From contig NZ_CP058351.1 in NCBI RefSeq assembly GCF_005860795.2, positions 434,001 to 498,000 of the forward strand: DNA of 64,000 nt. The letters are read 5' to 3'. A program made the position numbers and the translations under genes. Origin of the DNA: Peteryoungia desertarenae (GTDB taxonomy: Bacteria > Pseudomonadota > Alphaproteobacteria > Rhizobiales > Rhizobiaceae). How positions within the stretch are numbered: the first letter of the stretch is position 1; the number at the start of each line of letters is the position of its first letter. The notes under the pieces were generated by a model. That model worked only from the letters and a program-made list of their open reading frames with translations. It made no database searches and was not told the DNA's origin. Below, one piece after another: positions 9,134 to 18,426 of the stretch.

Positions 9134-10306
9134 CTACAGATTGCGCAACATGCTCACGGCGGCAGCCAGTGGCATTGCGCGCAAATCATCACCTGTCGGG
9201 ACCTCCTGGTCACCGGCGTAGACCAGCATCTTCCGGTCTGCCTTGATGTCCTCGACCGCCAGGTGGAAACCACGCGACACCTTGGGCGCGGTGGTGCGCT
9301 TGATCTCGATCGCCCAGATGCCATTTCCGGGAAGCCGCAGAACAAGGTCAAGCTCAGCCCCCGCCGCGGTCCGGTAAAAGAAAGGCTCGGTCCCGGTTGG
9401 CGCCGCAGCGATCAGGGTCTCTATGCAAAACCCTTCCCAGCTTCCACCGATCACAGGATGTCCCAACAAGCTTTCCAGCGAACCGAGGCCAAGCAAGGCA
9501 TGGACGAGGCCGCTATCCCTGACGAAGACCTTTGGCGACTTGACAAGGCGCTTGCCGGCATTTTCGTGCCAGGGCTGCAGGCGCCGCACAAGCATGAGAT
9601 CGACGAGCAGATCAAGGTATCGTGCTACGGTCTGACCTGAGACGCCTAGTCCTTCGGCAAGAGCGCTCGCATTCAACAGGCCACCCTGCGCATGCGCCAG
9701 CATCGTCCAGAAGCGGCGCAGCGTGGTTGCAGGGATCCGCGGACCCAGGGAAGGGATATCGCGCTCCAGATAGGTACGTAGAAAATCCTCGCGCCAGGTC
9801 ATGCTGGCCCGGTTGCTATTCGCCCGAAAGCTGTCGGGAAAACCGCCCCGCAACCACAGGTCGTTCAACCTGTCTTTGCCTACTTCGTCCAGCAAGAGAG
9901 GCGGCATCTCGATATAGCGAACCCGCCCGGCGAGGGATTCGGCCGATTGATGCAGCAGAACGTTTGACGCAGACCCCAGCAAAAGGAACTGCCCCGTGCG
10001 GGATCCCTTGCGTCGTCGCATGTCGATCTGCCCACGGAGGTTTTTGAATAGGTCCGGCATCTGCTGAACCTCATCCAGGATCACCAGCTTGCCGACTTGT
10101 TCGTTCAGGTAGAGATCGGCCTCTGTCAGGATCTGCCGATCCGCGTCGCGTTGCAGGTCGAGATACACCGATGGACGTTGCTCGCCTATCTCTAGCGCAA
10201 GTGTGGTCTTGCCAACCTGCCGGGGCCCCAAAAGGACAACAGCCGCTTGGGCATCAAGGGCGGATAGCACAATCTCGCTGGTATGGCGTTGATACATACC
10301 TTGCAA
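9134..10306 (-). CDS. AAA ATPase with DUF4143 domain
   Basis: 390 residues. The N-terminal AAA_14 ATPase has Walker A GPRQVGKT at about residues 27-34 and Walker B LVILDEVQ at about 73-80. A central winged-helix-like part (GLGVSGQTVARYLDLL) is followed by the C-terminal DUF4143 region. There, AELDLVLRL followed by WAIEIK fits the D-x(n)-E-x-K core of PD-(D/E)XK nuclease folds. Proteins of this type are common orphan ATPases in bacterial accessory DNA, and their cellular role is not settled. It stands alone, ending near 9134 in gene-poor sequence, with an IS end upstream at about 10384. Full length and intact. Confidence 0.9.
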   Translation of the reverse strand: MQGMYQRHTSEIVLSALDAQAAVVLLGPRQVGKTTLALEIGEQRPSVYLDLQRDADRQILTEADLYLNEQVGKLVILDEVQQMPDLFKNLRGQIDMRRRKGSRTGQFLLLGSASNVLLHQSAESLAGRVRYIEMPPLLLDEVGKDRLNDLWLRGGFPDSFRANSNRASMTWREDFLRTYLERDIPSLGPRIPATTLRRFWTMLAHAQGGLLNASALAEGLGVSGQTVARYLDLLVDLMLVRRLQPWHENAGKRLVKSPKVFVRDSGLVHALLGLGSLESLLGHPVIGGSWEGFCIETLIAAAPTGTEPFFYRTAAGAELDLVLRLPGNGIWAIEIKRTTAPKVSRGFHLAVEDIKADRKMLVYAGDQEVPTGDDLRAMPLAAAVSMLRNL

Positions 10307-10383
10307 TTATTCCATAAAATGGAAGATTTGCAAGGCTATTTTCCAAGAATGGCAAGCCAGTCCGTTCGCTTCTTTACATACAG

Positions 10384-10540
10384 TGTGGCGGAGGAATTGG
10401 AATGTCCGCTGTGCTGCAAAGTAGAAAAGTCTGCAGCAGTCACCACACAGCACCACGATCAGCCCCGATCTGAGCGGCAGACCCGCTTGCAAGATAAGAT
10501 CGGGGCGGGTGGGGAACTCCGCTTCGGCTTTAGCTTCCTC
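10384..10540. mobile_element. solitary ISNCY/IS1202-type left end
   Basis: TGTGGCGGAGGAATTGGAAT starts at about 10384. The following 130 bp differ from the left ends of the two ISNCY copies at 13394 and 15020 by only a few bases (for example AAAAGT for AAATGT and GATAAG for GATCAG). It includes the hairpin arms GCCCCGATCT/AGATCGGGGC. Similarity fades after about 10512 and is gone by 10545. The usual transposase stop does not follow; an unknown gene does (10615-11352). Confidence 0.7.
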
Positions 10541-10614
10541 GGTAGCAAATCCTCCGCCGACGGTTGATACTCCTATCCTGGAACGTGAAAGGGTAGGGAG
10601 AGTCACAGCTCACG

Positions 10615-11352
10615 ATGCTGCCAGAAATCAAATTGCAGGCCGATGTCGATCTCGCCGCGATATCACCACTGATCCGCGGAATGATGCTCTCAGTTGCCTA
10701 TGCCGAGGAAGAGGGCGGCATCGGATTGACGGCGACCGGGGCCATGAACCGCAAGTTCGTACACTGGGCAGCTGTGAACTTCATCTGGCCAGGCTTCACA
10801 GCCGAAGACCTCTACAGCATGCACAAAGTCCTGAATGAAAACGACGTGCCGCCGCTCTGGGTCGTGCGCGATATGAGCCTCCACATGAAGTTCCTTCGTC
10901 GCAGAAAAGGGCTTTTGCTGGCAACCAAACGCGGCCGAGAGTTTCTGGAGAAGCCGCAGAGGTACTTCGATCTGATCGCTGCAGACTATCTCTATACCTA
11001 TATCCACGACGCCGAACGGGAACAGGCCGTTCACGCAAGGTTACGTTGGTGGCGCATGTTTCTGAATCTTCTCAACATCAAGACCAGAGAAGGGTGTACC
11101 CCAATGGAGGTTGTCAAAATCCTCCGTCCAGACCTGGAACCTTTGACGGAAACCGGAATGACCATTGAAGCCTGGAACCTGAAACATGATCTTCAATATG
11201 GTGTCTTCCGGCGTTTGTGCTGGCTCGGTCTGCTCTATGAGGCAAGGGAAGGGCTTGCCATTTTTGAGGACGGCTCCTTCCACAAAGCTCCGCTTTGGTC
11301 CGCTTGTCTGCAGCTGGAATCGGACATGCAAAGTGATATCGGCGTGCATTGA
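10615..11352 (+). CDS. hypothetical protein, possible IS passenger
   Basis: 245 residues, intact, with no family that I recognise. It is mostly helical in appearance and rich in Trp and basic residues (MSLHMKFLRRRKGLLLATKR, HARLRWWRMFLNLL). No membrane segments or catalytic motifs are evident. It lies exactly between an ISNCY-type left end (10384-10540) and an oppositely oriented ISNCY-type transposase remnant that ends at 11359, only 7 bp away. In the intact copies those two parts are adjacent. It is therefore positioned like a passenger gene inside a related element. The alternative is a native gene flanked by two separate insertions. Confidence 0.6.
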   Translation: MLPEIKLQADVDLAAISPLIRGMMLSVAYAEEEGGIGLTATGAMNRKFVHWAAVNFIWPGFTAEDLYSMHKVLNENDVPPLWVVRDMSLHMKFLRRRKGLLLATKRGREFLEKPQRYFDLIAADYLYTYIHDAEREQAVHARLRWWRMFLNLLNIKTREGCTPMEVVKILRPDLEPLTETGMTIEAWNLKHDLQYGVFRRLCWLGLLYEAREGLAIFEDGSFHKAPLWSACLQLESDMQSDIGVH

Positions 11353-11358
11353 CGATTC

Positions 11359-12276
11359 TCATTCCGCAGCAGGTGCCTTCATCAACGCCTTCTCCCGTCT
11401 GGCAATCACCTTCGGATCATTCATGAAATCAGTCCGACGGCCCGGTTTGCGGCCACGCTTCTCATAGCCATTGCCTCTGCTGCCGTCACGAATGCCAAAC
11501 ATATGATCCGTCTGACCCGAGCGGCTTGGGCCGCCTTTGCTACGCTCAAGTTCCCGACCTGCCTGCATCTCAGCAACGATCGACAGCATGTCGTCCAGCC
11601 GTTTGTTCTCGACGACTTCAGCGCGATGCACCGACCGTAACGTGTCGAAGGTCCTGTAGGGCAGGGAAAAGCTCTGGTGCATGATCTCCAGCCTGCCGTC
11701 CGGGTAATCACAGACAACGACCTTTTGCCCGGCCAGGGGGCGCGAAATCTCGGTCGGATCGAGAATGAACAGCACCTTGTCGTAGCGTAGCGTCAGAGAC
11801 TGCGACAGTGTTCGGACTTCCTTTCGACACATGGCGCCGTCGAGGTTCTCATGATCAGCAAGAGGTCGGTGCATGTCTTTCGGATTGCGCGGCAGCTTGC
11901 CAAAACGCTTGTTGAAGTCTTCAATGAACTCCGGTGCATAGGCATTAGCCGCTTCGATCGTGCTGATGCCCCTAAGTCGCATCTCCTTCACCAAGCGATC
12001 CTGCAGCGTCTGATTGGCCCGCTCGACCCGGCCTTTGGCCTGAGGCGTGTTGGCGCAGATGATGTCGATGTTCAGTTCATAAAGCGCCCGACCGATTTGT
12101 GTCAGACCGGTCGTCCTGTCGGTCTTCGAAGCATTGGTCGACCGGAAAACACCATGCTTGTCGCTGTAGAAAGCAAGCGGCTTACCCCATTGCTGCAATA
12201 GGCCTTCGTTGCATGGAGATAGTCGAACGTGTTCTCCGACCCGGCAAACCGCAAATGTAGAAGCTTGGAGGAGCTA
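11359..12276 (-). pseudogene. ISNCY/IS1202-type transposase, 5'-truncated and frameshifted
   Basis: The frame 12198-11359 covers the C-terminal integrase half (PLAFYSDKHGVFR, ANTPQAKGRVERANQTLQDR). It is clearly related to, but well diverged from, the transposase at 13556. Upstream of 12198 homology continues in another frame (HLRFAGSENTFDYLHATKAY) up to about 12276, so a one-base deletion lies near 12200. There the sequence changes to the end of the IS30 element. The N-terminal DNA-binding part is absent from both sides of IS30. Not functional. Confidence 0.85.
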
Positions 12277-13384
12277 ACCCAACTGCATCATGCCTGCCTA
12301 AAGGGTAGGGGATCACGCGCTTCCGTGCAAATTGGCCATGAACACCTCGGCCGGCGTCTTGTATCCAAGGCATTTGCGCGGCTGATTGTTGAGATGCCTT
12401 GTAAGAGTGGTCAGGTCGCGTTGTGACACCGACATCAGATCGGTATTACCGGGTAGATAGCGACGAAGACGCTTGTTAGTGTTCTCGACCGTGCCTTTTT
12501 GCGAGGGTGCACTGGGATCGCAGAACCAACTGGATGCGCCAATTCCATCTTCCAAAGCCCTGAACCCAGCGAACTCGGTTCTGCGGTCAAAGGTGAAGCT
12601 TCGACGTGCGAATGCCGGTAAGGGTGAGAATGATCTGATGATCTTGTCCATGATCGGACCGGAATGCCGGCTTGGGTTCTTGATCAGCACAAGGTAGCGG
12701 CTCTTGCGCTCGACCAGCGAGGTGATGTTTGCTTGGCCGAATGGACGCTCAAAGATCATGAGATCACCCTCCCAATGACCGAATTGTAGTCTTTGCCCAA
12801 CGATATCAGGCCTTTCCGAGATCCGATGCGTCGATGGAAACGCACCGTCGCGCGGTTTCCTCGAGCGCAATGGACGACGTTTGCGGCGCGCTTCCGGCAG
12901 GTAATGATAGAGACCTAAGCCGTAGTCCTCCTTGTTGTAAATGAAGCGATAGATCGTCTCCTTGCAGACACGAACCAGGGATACACCGTCCGAAACCAGG
13001 CGTCCGGCAATCTGTTCCGGTGACCAGCGAGCCTTCAATTGACTGATAACTTCCTCGCGCAAGTCAGGATGACGTCTGAGCTTCCTCAGCCTGCATCGCC
13101 GTTCCCGAGCCAGATCATTGGCAAGCGTACTGTAATAGCCCTCATAGTCTGGCAGTTCACGATCATGGAACGTGTTGCGCCTGATCTCGCGATAGATCGT
13201 CGAGCGATGACGACCAAGTAGGCGCGCCATCTCGTTGATGGACACTTTCGCTGTCATCAGCTGTTGAAGGCGTCGGCGATCGGCGAGGGTGATTTGCGTG
13301 TAGCATCTGGACATGCCAAAATCTCCAAAGTGAAGCCATTGAAATTACTGGCATGTCGCACTTGGAAATAGAATGTACCCCGCC
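12277..13384. mobile_element. IS30-family insertion sequence
   Basis: One transposase gene on the minus strand. Related ends are suggested by AACTGCATCATGCC (12281-12294) and GGCATGTCGCACTT (13350-13363) in opposite orientation. The left side cuts the diverged ISNCY transposase, and the right side abuts the flank of the first tandem ISNCY copy. The exact ends are approximate. Confidence 0.7.
12313..13314 (-). CDS. IS30-family transposase
   Basis: 333 residues, intact. The N-terminal HTH_38 (LADRRRLQQLMTAKVSINEM with ARLLGRHRSTIYREI) is followed by the integrase core. The first acid is Asp in GHWEGDLMIF, the second Asp in FTFDRRTEFA and the Glu in KGTVENTNKRLR. The second motif normally reads D-R/N-G-T/S-E-F, and here the Gly is Arg, a change beside the active site that may reduce activity. 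It acts on its own terminal repeats by DDE chemistry. Confidence 0.9.
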   Translation of the reverse strand: MSRCYTQITLADRRRLQQLMTAKVSINEMARLLGRHRSTIYREIRRNTFHDRELPDYEGYYSTLANDLARERRCRLRKLRRHPDLREEVISQLKARWSPEQIAGRLVSDGVSLVRVCKETIYRFIYNKEDYGLGLYHYLPEARRKRRPLRSRKPRDGAFPSTHRISERPDIVGQRLQFGHWEGDLMIFERPFGQANITSLVERKSRYLVLIKNPSRHSGPIMDKIIRSFSPLPAFARRSFTFDRRTEFAGFRALEDGIGASSWFCDPSAPSQKGTVENTNKRLRRYLPGNTDLMSVSQRDLTTLTRHLNNQPRKCLGYKTPAEVFMANLHGSA

Positions 13385-13393
13385 TACATACAT

Positions 13394-15014
13394 TGTGGCG
13401 GAGGAATTGGAATGTCCGCTGTGCTGCAAAGTAGAAATGTCTGCAGCAGTCACCACACAGCACCACGATCAGCCCCGATCTGAGCGGCAGACCCGCTTGC
13501 AAGATCAGATCGGGGCGGGTGGGGCGCACTTCTTCGCCTTTAGCTTTGAGACGCCTCATTCTGCAGCCTGCTGCCGTGCCAGCGTTTTCTGGCGCCGTGC
13601 AATCACCGCCGGATCGTTCAGGACGTCCAGACGTCTCCCAGGCTTGCGACCGGTCGGCTTATAGCCAATCTTCTCGCTGTTGCTCTTCACCTTCGGCTTG
13701 TCCTGCTGCTCCTGGCGCTCCTTGATATAGGCCAGAACATCCCCGAGCCGCTTGTTCTCGGTGATCGCCGCATGCGTCACCCGCTGGTCCTTTTCGAACA
13801 CCGTGTAAGGCAGGGAACAACCCTTCCAACGAACATCAAGCCGACCGTCGGCATAGGCGTAGGTCTCGACATAACGACCCACCAGACCGCGCGTCACCTC
13901 GCTCTCCTCCAGCATGATCCGCTTGCGCTCGAACGAGAACGTCAGTTGCGATCCGACATAGCGCTGCTCGCGCTTGCACAGGATCTCCGTCAACCGATCC
14001 GGCGCCAGATTCAGCGGTCGGTGCAGGTCGTCTGAACGGGCAGGGGTAACCGCAAAACGCGCATTGTAGTTCTCCATGAAACCAGGCAGAAACGCATTGC
14101 CGGCCTCCATGCTGTCGATGCCGCACAGCCTGAGTTCCTTGACCAGACGGTCCTGCAGCGTCCGGTTCATCCGCTCAACGCGACCCTTGGCCTGGCTCGA
14201 ATTTGCACAAAGAATCTCGATATTTAACTCGCAAAGCGCACGCCCGAACTGCGTCATCCCCTGGCCACCCTTCGCATCCTTCTTCGCCACCCGAAACACC
14301 GAATGCTTGTCCGAATAAAAGGCAATCGGTGCGCCGTGACGCTTGAGATAGAGCTCCAGGGCCTCGAAATAGGTGAAGGCACTTTCGGAACGCACAAAGC
14401 GCAACTGCATCAGCCTGCCGGTCGCATCGTCGACAAACACCAGAAGCGAACACGCTGGTCCACGATCCTCGAACCAGCGGTGCTCTGACCCGTCGATCTG
14501 CACCAGTTCGCCATAGGCTTCGCGCCGCAGTCGCGGTTGATGAAACGTCCGGCGCTGCCTGCGTGACAGCCACAGTCCGGCCTCGGACATCCAACCGCGT
14601 ACTGTCTCGCGTGACACCCGCAAGCCATCGCGCTCAGCCAACTTCTCCGTCGCCAAGGTCGGACCGAAATCCGCATAACATTCGCGGACCAGCGTCATCG
14701 CATAATCGCGAACCGCGTCACTGATCCGATTGTTTGAGGGCCGACCGATCGCCTTATGCCGGATCGAAGCCGCGCCGCCAGTCCGCATTCGTTGCAAGAG
14801 CCGACGCACCTGACGCTCACTCAGGTCAAGCACATGCGCCGCCGACACCACGGTCATCCGACCGGCGGCAACCTTCGACAAAACCTCGATCCGCTGCAGA
14901 TCGCGCTCGCTCATCGCTATCAATCCCATCTGCAATCTCCCAGACGTCATTCAGACCCGGGGAGTGTGACATTCCAACTTTGCAGAAACAGGACACTTCA
15001 ACTTTGCGGCTACA
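13394..15014. mobile_element. ISNCY/IS1202-group element, copy 1
   Basis: The left end is TGTGGCGGAGGAATTGGAAT at 13394. The right end is its imperfect inverted repeat, ending ...GCGGCTACA at 15014. It contains one intact transposase on the minus strand and a noncoding left segment with the hairpin GCCCCGATCTGA / TCAGATCGGGGC (about 13468-13515). TACAT occurs directly at 13389-13393 and again at 15015-15019, like a 5-bp target duplication. Copy 2 follows immediately with only TACAT between. Confidence 0.85.
13556..14929 (-). CDS. ISNCY-family transposase
   Basis: The start MGLIAMSERDLQRIEV at 14929 gives 457 residues; an in-frame ATG 21 bp upstream is possible. The N-terminal HTH (VVSAAHVLDLSERQVRRLLQ) is followed by a second HTH-like segment (RVSRETVRGWMSEAGLW) and an rve integrase core. 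The acids are seen in LVQIDGSEHRW, AFYSDKHSVFR and KGRVERMNRTLQDR. The C-terminal tail is basic (GRKPGRRLDVLNDP). The frame is complete, so this copy could supply transposase to itself, copy 2 and the solitary end. Confidence 0.9.
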   Translation of the reverse strand: MGLIAMSERDLQRIEVLSKVAAGRMTVVSAAHVLDLSERQVRRLLQRMRTGGAASIRHKAIGRPSNNRISDAVRDYAMTLVRECYADFGPTLATEKLAERDGLRVSRETVRGWMSEAGLWLSRRQRRTFHQPRLRREAYGELVQIDGSEHRWFEDRGPACSLLVFVDDATGRLMQLRFVRSESAFTYFEALELYLKRHGAPIAFYSDKHSVFRVAKKDAKGGQGMTQFGRALCELNIEILCANSSQAKGRVERMNRTLQDRLVKELRLCGIDSMEAGNAFLPGFMENYNARFAVTPARSDDLHRPLNLAPDRLTEILCKREQRYVGSQLTFSFERKRIMLEESEVTRGLVGRYVETYAYADGRLDVRWKGCSLPYTVFEKDQRVTHAAITENKRLGDVLAYIKERQEQQDKPKVKSNSEKIGYKPTGRKPGRRLDVLNDPAVIARRQKTLARQQAAE

Positions 15015-15019
15015 TACAT

Positions 15020-16639
15020 TGTGGCGGAGGAATTGGAATGTCCGCTGTGCTGCAAAGTAGAAATGTCTGCAGCAGTCACCACACAGCACCACGATCAGCC
15101 CCGATCTGAGCGGCAGACCCGCTTGCAAGATCAGATCGGGGCGGGTGGGGCGCACTTCTTCGCCTTTAGCTTTGAGACGCCTCATTCTGCAGCCTGCTGC
15201 CGTGCCAGCGTTTTCTGGCGCCGTGCAATCACCGCCGGATCGTTCAGGACGTCCAGACGTCTCCCAGGCTTGCGACCGGTCGGCTTATAGCCAATCTTCT
15301 CGCTGTTGCTCTTCACCTTCGGCTTGTCCTGCTGCTCCTGGCGCTCCTTGATATAGGCCAGAACATCCCCGAGCCGCTTGTTCTCGGTGATCGCCGCATG
15401 CGTCACCCGCTGGTCCTTTTCGAACACCGTGTAAGGCAGGGAACAACCCTTCCAACGAACATCAAGCCGACCGTCGGCATAGGCGTAGGTCTCGACATAA
15501 CGACCCACCAGACCGCGCGTCACCTCGCTCTCCTCCAGCATGATCCGCTTGCGCTCGAACGAGAACGTCAGTTGCGATCCGACATAGCGCTGCTCGCGCT
15601 TGCACAGGATCTCCGTCAACCGATCCGGCGCCAGATTCAGCGGTCGGTGCAGGTCGTCTGAACGGGCAGGGGTAACCGCAAAACGCGCATTGTAGTTCTC
15701 CATGAAACCAGGCAGAAACGCATTGCCGGCCTCCATGCTGTCGATGCCGCACAGCCTGAGTTCCTTGACCAGACGGTCCTGCAGCGTCCGGTTCATCCGC
15801 TCAACGCGACCCTTGGCCTGGCTCGAATTTGCACAAAGAATCTCGATATTTAACTCGCAAAGCGCACGCCCGAACTGCGTCATCCCTGGCCACCCTTCGC
15901 ATCCTTCTTCGCCACCCGAAACACCGAATGCTTGTCCGAATAAAAGGCAATCGGTGCGCCGTGACGCTTGAGATAGAGCTCCAGGGCCTCGAAATAGGTG
16001 AAGGCACTTTCGGAACGCACAAAGCGCAACTGCATCAGCCTGCCGGTCGCATCGTCGACAAACACCAGAAGCGAACACGCTGGTCCACGATCCTCGAACC
16101 AGCGGTGCTCTGACCCGTCGATCTGCACCAGTTCGCCATAGGCTTCGCGCCGCAGTCGCGGTTGATGAAACGTCCGGCGCTGCCTGCGTGACAGCCACAG
16201 TCCGGCCTCGGACATCCAACCGCGTACTGTCTCGCGTGACACCCGCAAGCCATCGCGCTCAGCCAACTTCTCCGTCGCCAAGGTCGGACCGAAATCCGCA
16301 TAACATTCGCGGACCAGCGTCATCGCATAATCGCGAACCGCGTCACTGATCCGATTGTTTGAGGGCCGACCGATCGCCTTATGCCGGATCGAAGCCGCGC
16401 CGCCAGTCCGCATTCGTTGCAAGAGCCGACGCACCTGACGCTCACTCAGGTCAAGCACATGCGCCGCCGACACCACGGTCATCCGACCGGCGGCAACCTT
16501 CGACAAAACCTCGATCCGCTGCAGATCGCGCTCGCTCATCGCTATCAATCCCATCTGCAATCTCCCAGACGTCATTCAGACCCGGGGAGTGTGACATTCC
16601 AACTTTGCAGAAACAGGACACTTCAACTTTGCGGCTACA
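15020..16639. mobile_element. ISNCY/IS1202-group element, copy 2 (tandem)
   Basis: Nearly identical to copy 1 over its whole length, in the same orientation, with a period of 1626 bp. The left end is at 15020 and the right end at 16639, followed by TACAT (16640-16644). The TACAT repeats at 13389, 15015 and 16640 bracket both copies. It differs by one deleted C inside the transposase. Confidence 0.9.
15182..16554 (-). pseudogene. ISNCY-family transposase, frameshifted copy
   Basis: Same protein as copy 1, but the C-run in TCATCCCCTGG (copy 1, near 14258) is one base shorter here (TCATCCCTGG, about 15880-15890). The first 230 residues, up to VAKKDAKGGQG, and the remaining half are therefore in different frames. 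The missing base follows the second catalytic Asp region, so the product lacks the last catalytic Glu. A slippage event or a sequencing error in a homopolymer would both look like this. Confidence 0.9.
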
Positions 16640-16644
16640 TACAT

Positions 16645-16859
16645 AAATCAGATAATCTGAATTATGGAACTTGCCCCACACTCTTGAGCCACGTGACCTT
16701 GACCCTTGCAGGCGCCGAACGCTTAGGGGGCTCAGATAATCCACGACCTGCTGACAATCGAACATCAGATGCTCACTGGCAATGCACACCCCCGCATAGG
16801 TAACTCTCCGACGCAATGGAACTGCTTTGCGCCTGGAAACGCCTAAAAACTGGGCGTGA
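16645..16859. other. intergenic sequence right of the tandem IS
   Basis: About 215 bp between the right end of ISNCY copy 2 and the decayed GntR regulator. No gene was recognised. The sequence immediately after the IS (AAATCAGATAATCTGAATTA) contains the short palindrome CAGATAATCTG. Nothing else is supported. Confidence 0.3.
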
Positions 16860-17299
16860 TCTCGTCGAATTCTTCGACTTGAGCGAGCGTCCCGGAAAGA
16901 ATCCACAGATCGGGAACTCCTGCCGCCTCAACATGCTCTGGTGAAACTGCCGATCAAGCTGCCCGAACCGCTCCATATCTCCATCGATGCTTAACGCTAT
17001 CTCCTGAAGCTGCACAATTCGCTCTGCTTGAGCCGCAGCATCACGGCCAGCCTTAGTTGCAACGCCGCGAACAACCTCAAGTTCGAGCGACAGGCGTAGG
17101 AACTGGGTCTCCAGTGCCTGAGCGAGATCGACGGCGTCGCCTCAGTACGGGCCTGAGGGAAAGCAGCGATCGCCCCCTCCTTCTCAAGCAACTGCAGTGC
17201 ATCGCGCACGGATGTCTGGCTGGCTTCGGCGCGCGGCGCTAAGGCTTAGCTTAATCACCTCTTGCTGGAATTTGCTGCGGAGTAATTTTCCAAGGTCAT
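16860..17299 (-). pseudogene. decayed GntR-family regulator
   Basis: On the minus strand, fragments of a FadR-type GntR regulator can be pieced together. The wHTH end reads SQTSVRDALQLLEKEGAIAA in the frame of 17209-16997. The FCD part reads VQLQEIALSIDGDMERFGQL and DRQFHQSMLRRQEF in the frame of 17015-16773. Stops follow the candidate ATG at 17299, and at least one frameshift separates the halves. The end of the FCD domain is missing. Not functional. It probably once controlled a neighbouring catabolic gene before the IS block arrived. Confidence 0.75.
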
Positions 17300-17396
17300 T
17301 CTACCGCACCCGTGGAAGCCAAGTCCACCCAAGCCAATGGCTCATGCAACATACGAGCCACTTGATCTCACTTGACCCTTGCCAAAATGGACGTCG

Positions 17397-18305
17397 TTAG
17401 GAAGTCAACTGCTCCGTCAACAGCCAATCCATGAAGTGCTCAAGGGATGCTGTTGACTTGCGGATTCTGGGCGCCACTACATAATAGCCCCCTTTCGGCA
17501 CCACCGACATTCGGCCGAGTCTGACCAGCCGCTTCTGGTCGAGCAAGTCGCTGACAAGTCGGTTCCATCCCAGCGCAACGCCGTGACCATTTAGCGCTGC
17601 ATAGATCGCCTCGGTATAGAAGCTACACCGCATCCCACGAACCTTGCCGGGGTTGGGGACTTCGAAGTTCGACAACCAGGCGTTCCAACCTATCCACATG
17701 GGATCATCGGCCTCATTTGAAATGAGCGGTAGCCGGATCAAGTCGGCTGCCGACATGTCTGCAGCAAGGTTCTCGGCAAACTCCGGGCTACAAACAGGGA
17801 AGACCTCATCCCGGAACAGCATCTCCGCACGACCGTTTTGCCATTCCCCCAAACCGAAACGGATAGCGACATCGACCTCGCCGTAATCAAGAGCGGGCAT
17901 CGCGTCCTGACTTACAATCCGCAATGTGGTCTCAGGGTGCAGTCTCGAAAACTGCGACATGCGCGGCATAAGCCAAAAATGGGAGAATGCCACTGTTGCT
18001 GAAATCGTCAGCTCCTCGCCGCTCCCCTCCCGGCGCAACTCTGTTGTAGCATCGGCAATCATCCGGAGGGCATCACTGGCCGCAGCGGCAAGCGATCTGC
18101 CTTGGGCCGTTAACGTCACTTTCCGATGGCCGCGCGTGAACAACAAGAACCCGAAATCTTCCTCCAGCGTGTGAATCTGGCGGCTGACCGCCGCCTGGGT
18201 GACCCCCAGTTCCTCGGCGGCACGTGTAAAACTCGCCAGCCGGGCGGCGGCTTCGAATGCCATCAGGGCGGTCATTGGCGGAAGCTGTCGTCGCAAGCTC
18301 TTCAT
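17397..18305 (-). CDS. LysR-family transcriptional regulator (GcvA-like)
   Basis: The start at 18305 (MKSLRRQLPPMTALMAFEAA) has a GAGGT ribosome site just upstream and matches GcvA-type proteins; a start 12 bp earlier is also in frame. 302 residues. The N-terminal wHTH (SFTRAAEELGVTQAAVSRQI) is followed by the LysR substrate-binding domain. It is divergent from the Rieske monooxygenase gene, with 121 bp between them, so it most likely regulates that operon in response to the betaine or a product. Intact. Confidence 0.9.
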   Translation of the reverse strand: MKSLRRQLPPMTALMAFEAAARLASFTRAAEELGVTQAAVSRQIHTLEEDFGFLLFTRGHRKVTLTAQGRSLAAAASDALRMIADATTELRREGSGEELTISATVAFSHFWLMPRMSQFSRLHPETTLRIVSQDAMPALDYGEVDVAIRFGLGEWQNGRAEMLFRDEVFPVCSPEFAENLAADMSAADLIRLPLISNEADDPMWIGWNAWLSNFEVPNPGKVRGMRCSFYTEAIYAALNGHGVALGWNRLVSDLLDQKRLVRLGRMSVVPKGGYYVVAPRIRKSTASLEHFMDWLLTEQLTS

Positions 18306-18426
18306 GTTACCTCGCATTCAACGAGCATCTGACATTACTTGAGGGAATGTCAAGCGGTCCAATTTGTGCAGTTGAAGTGGATCGGTTTAATGCCATGATC
18401 GGCATAACCTCAGATAAGGGTGTGTT

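Noticed and set aside
13394..16639. CRISPR-like or satellite repeat
   Set aside because: The repeat is a 1.6-kb unit coding for a transposase, present in tandem, with no short spaced repeats. It is a duplicated insertion sequence.
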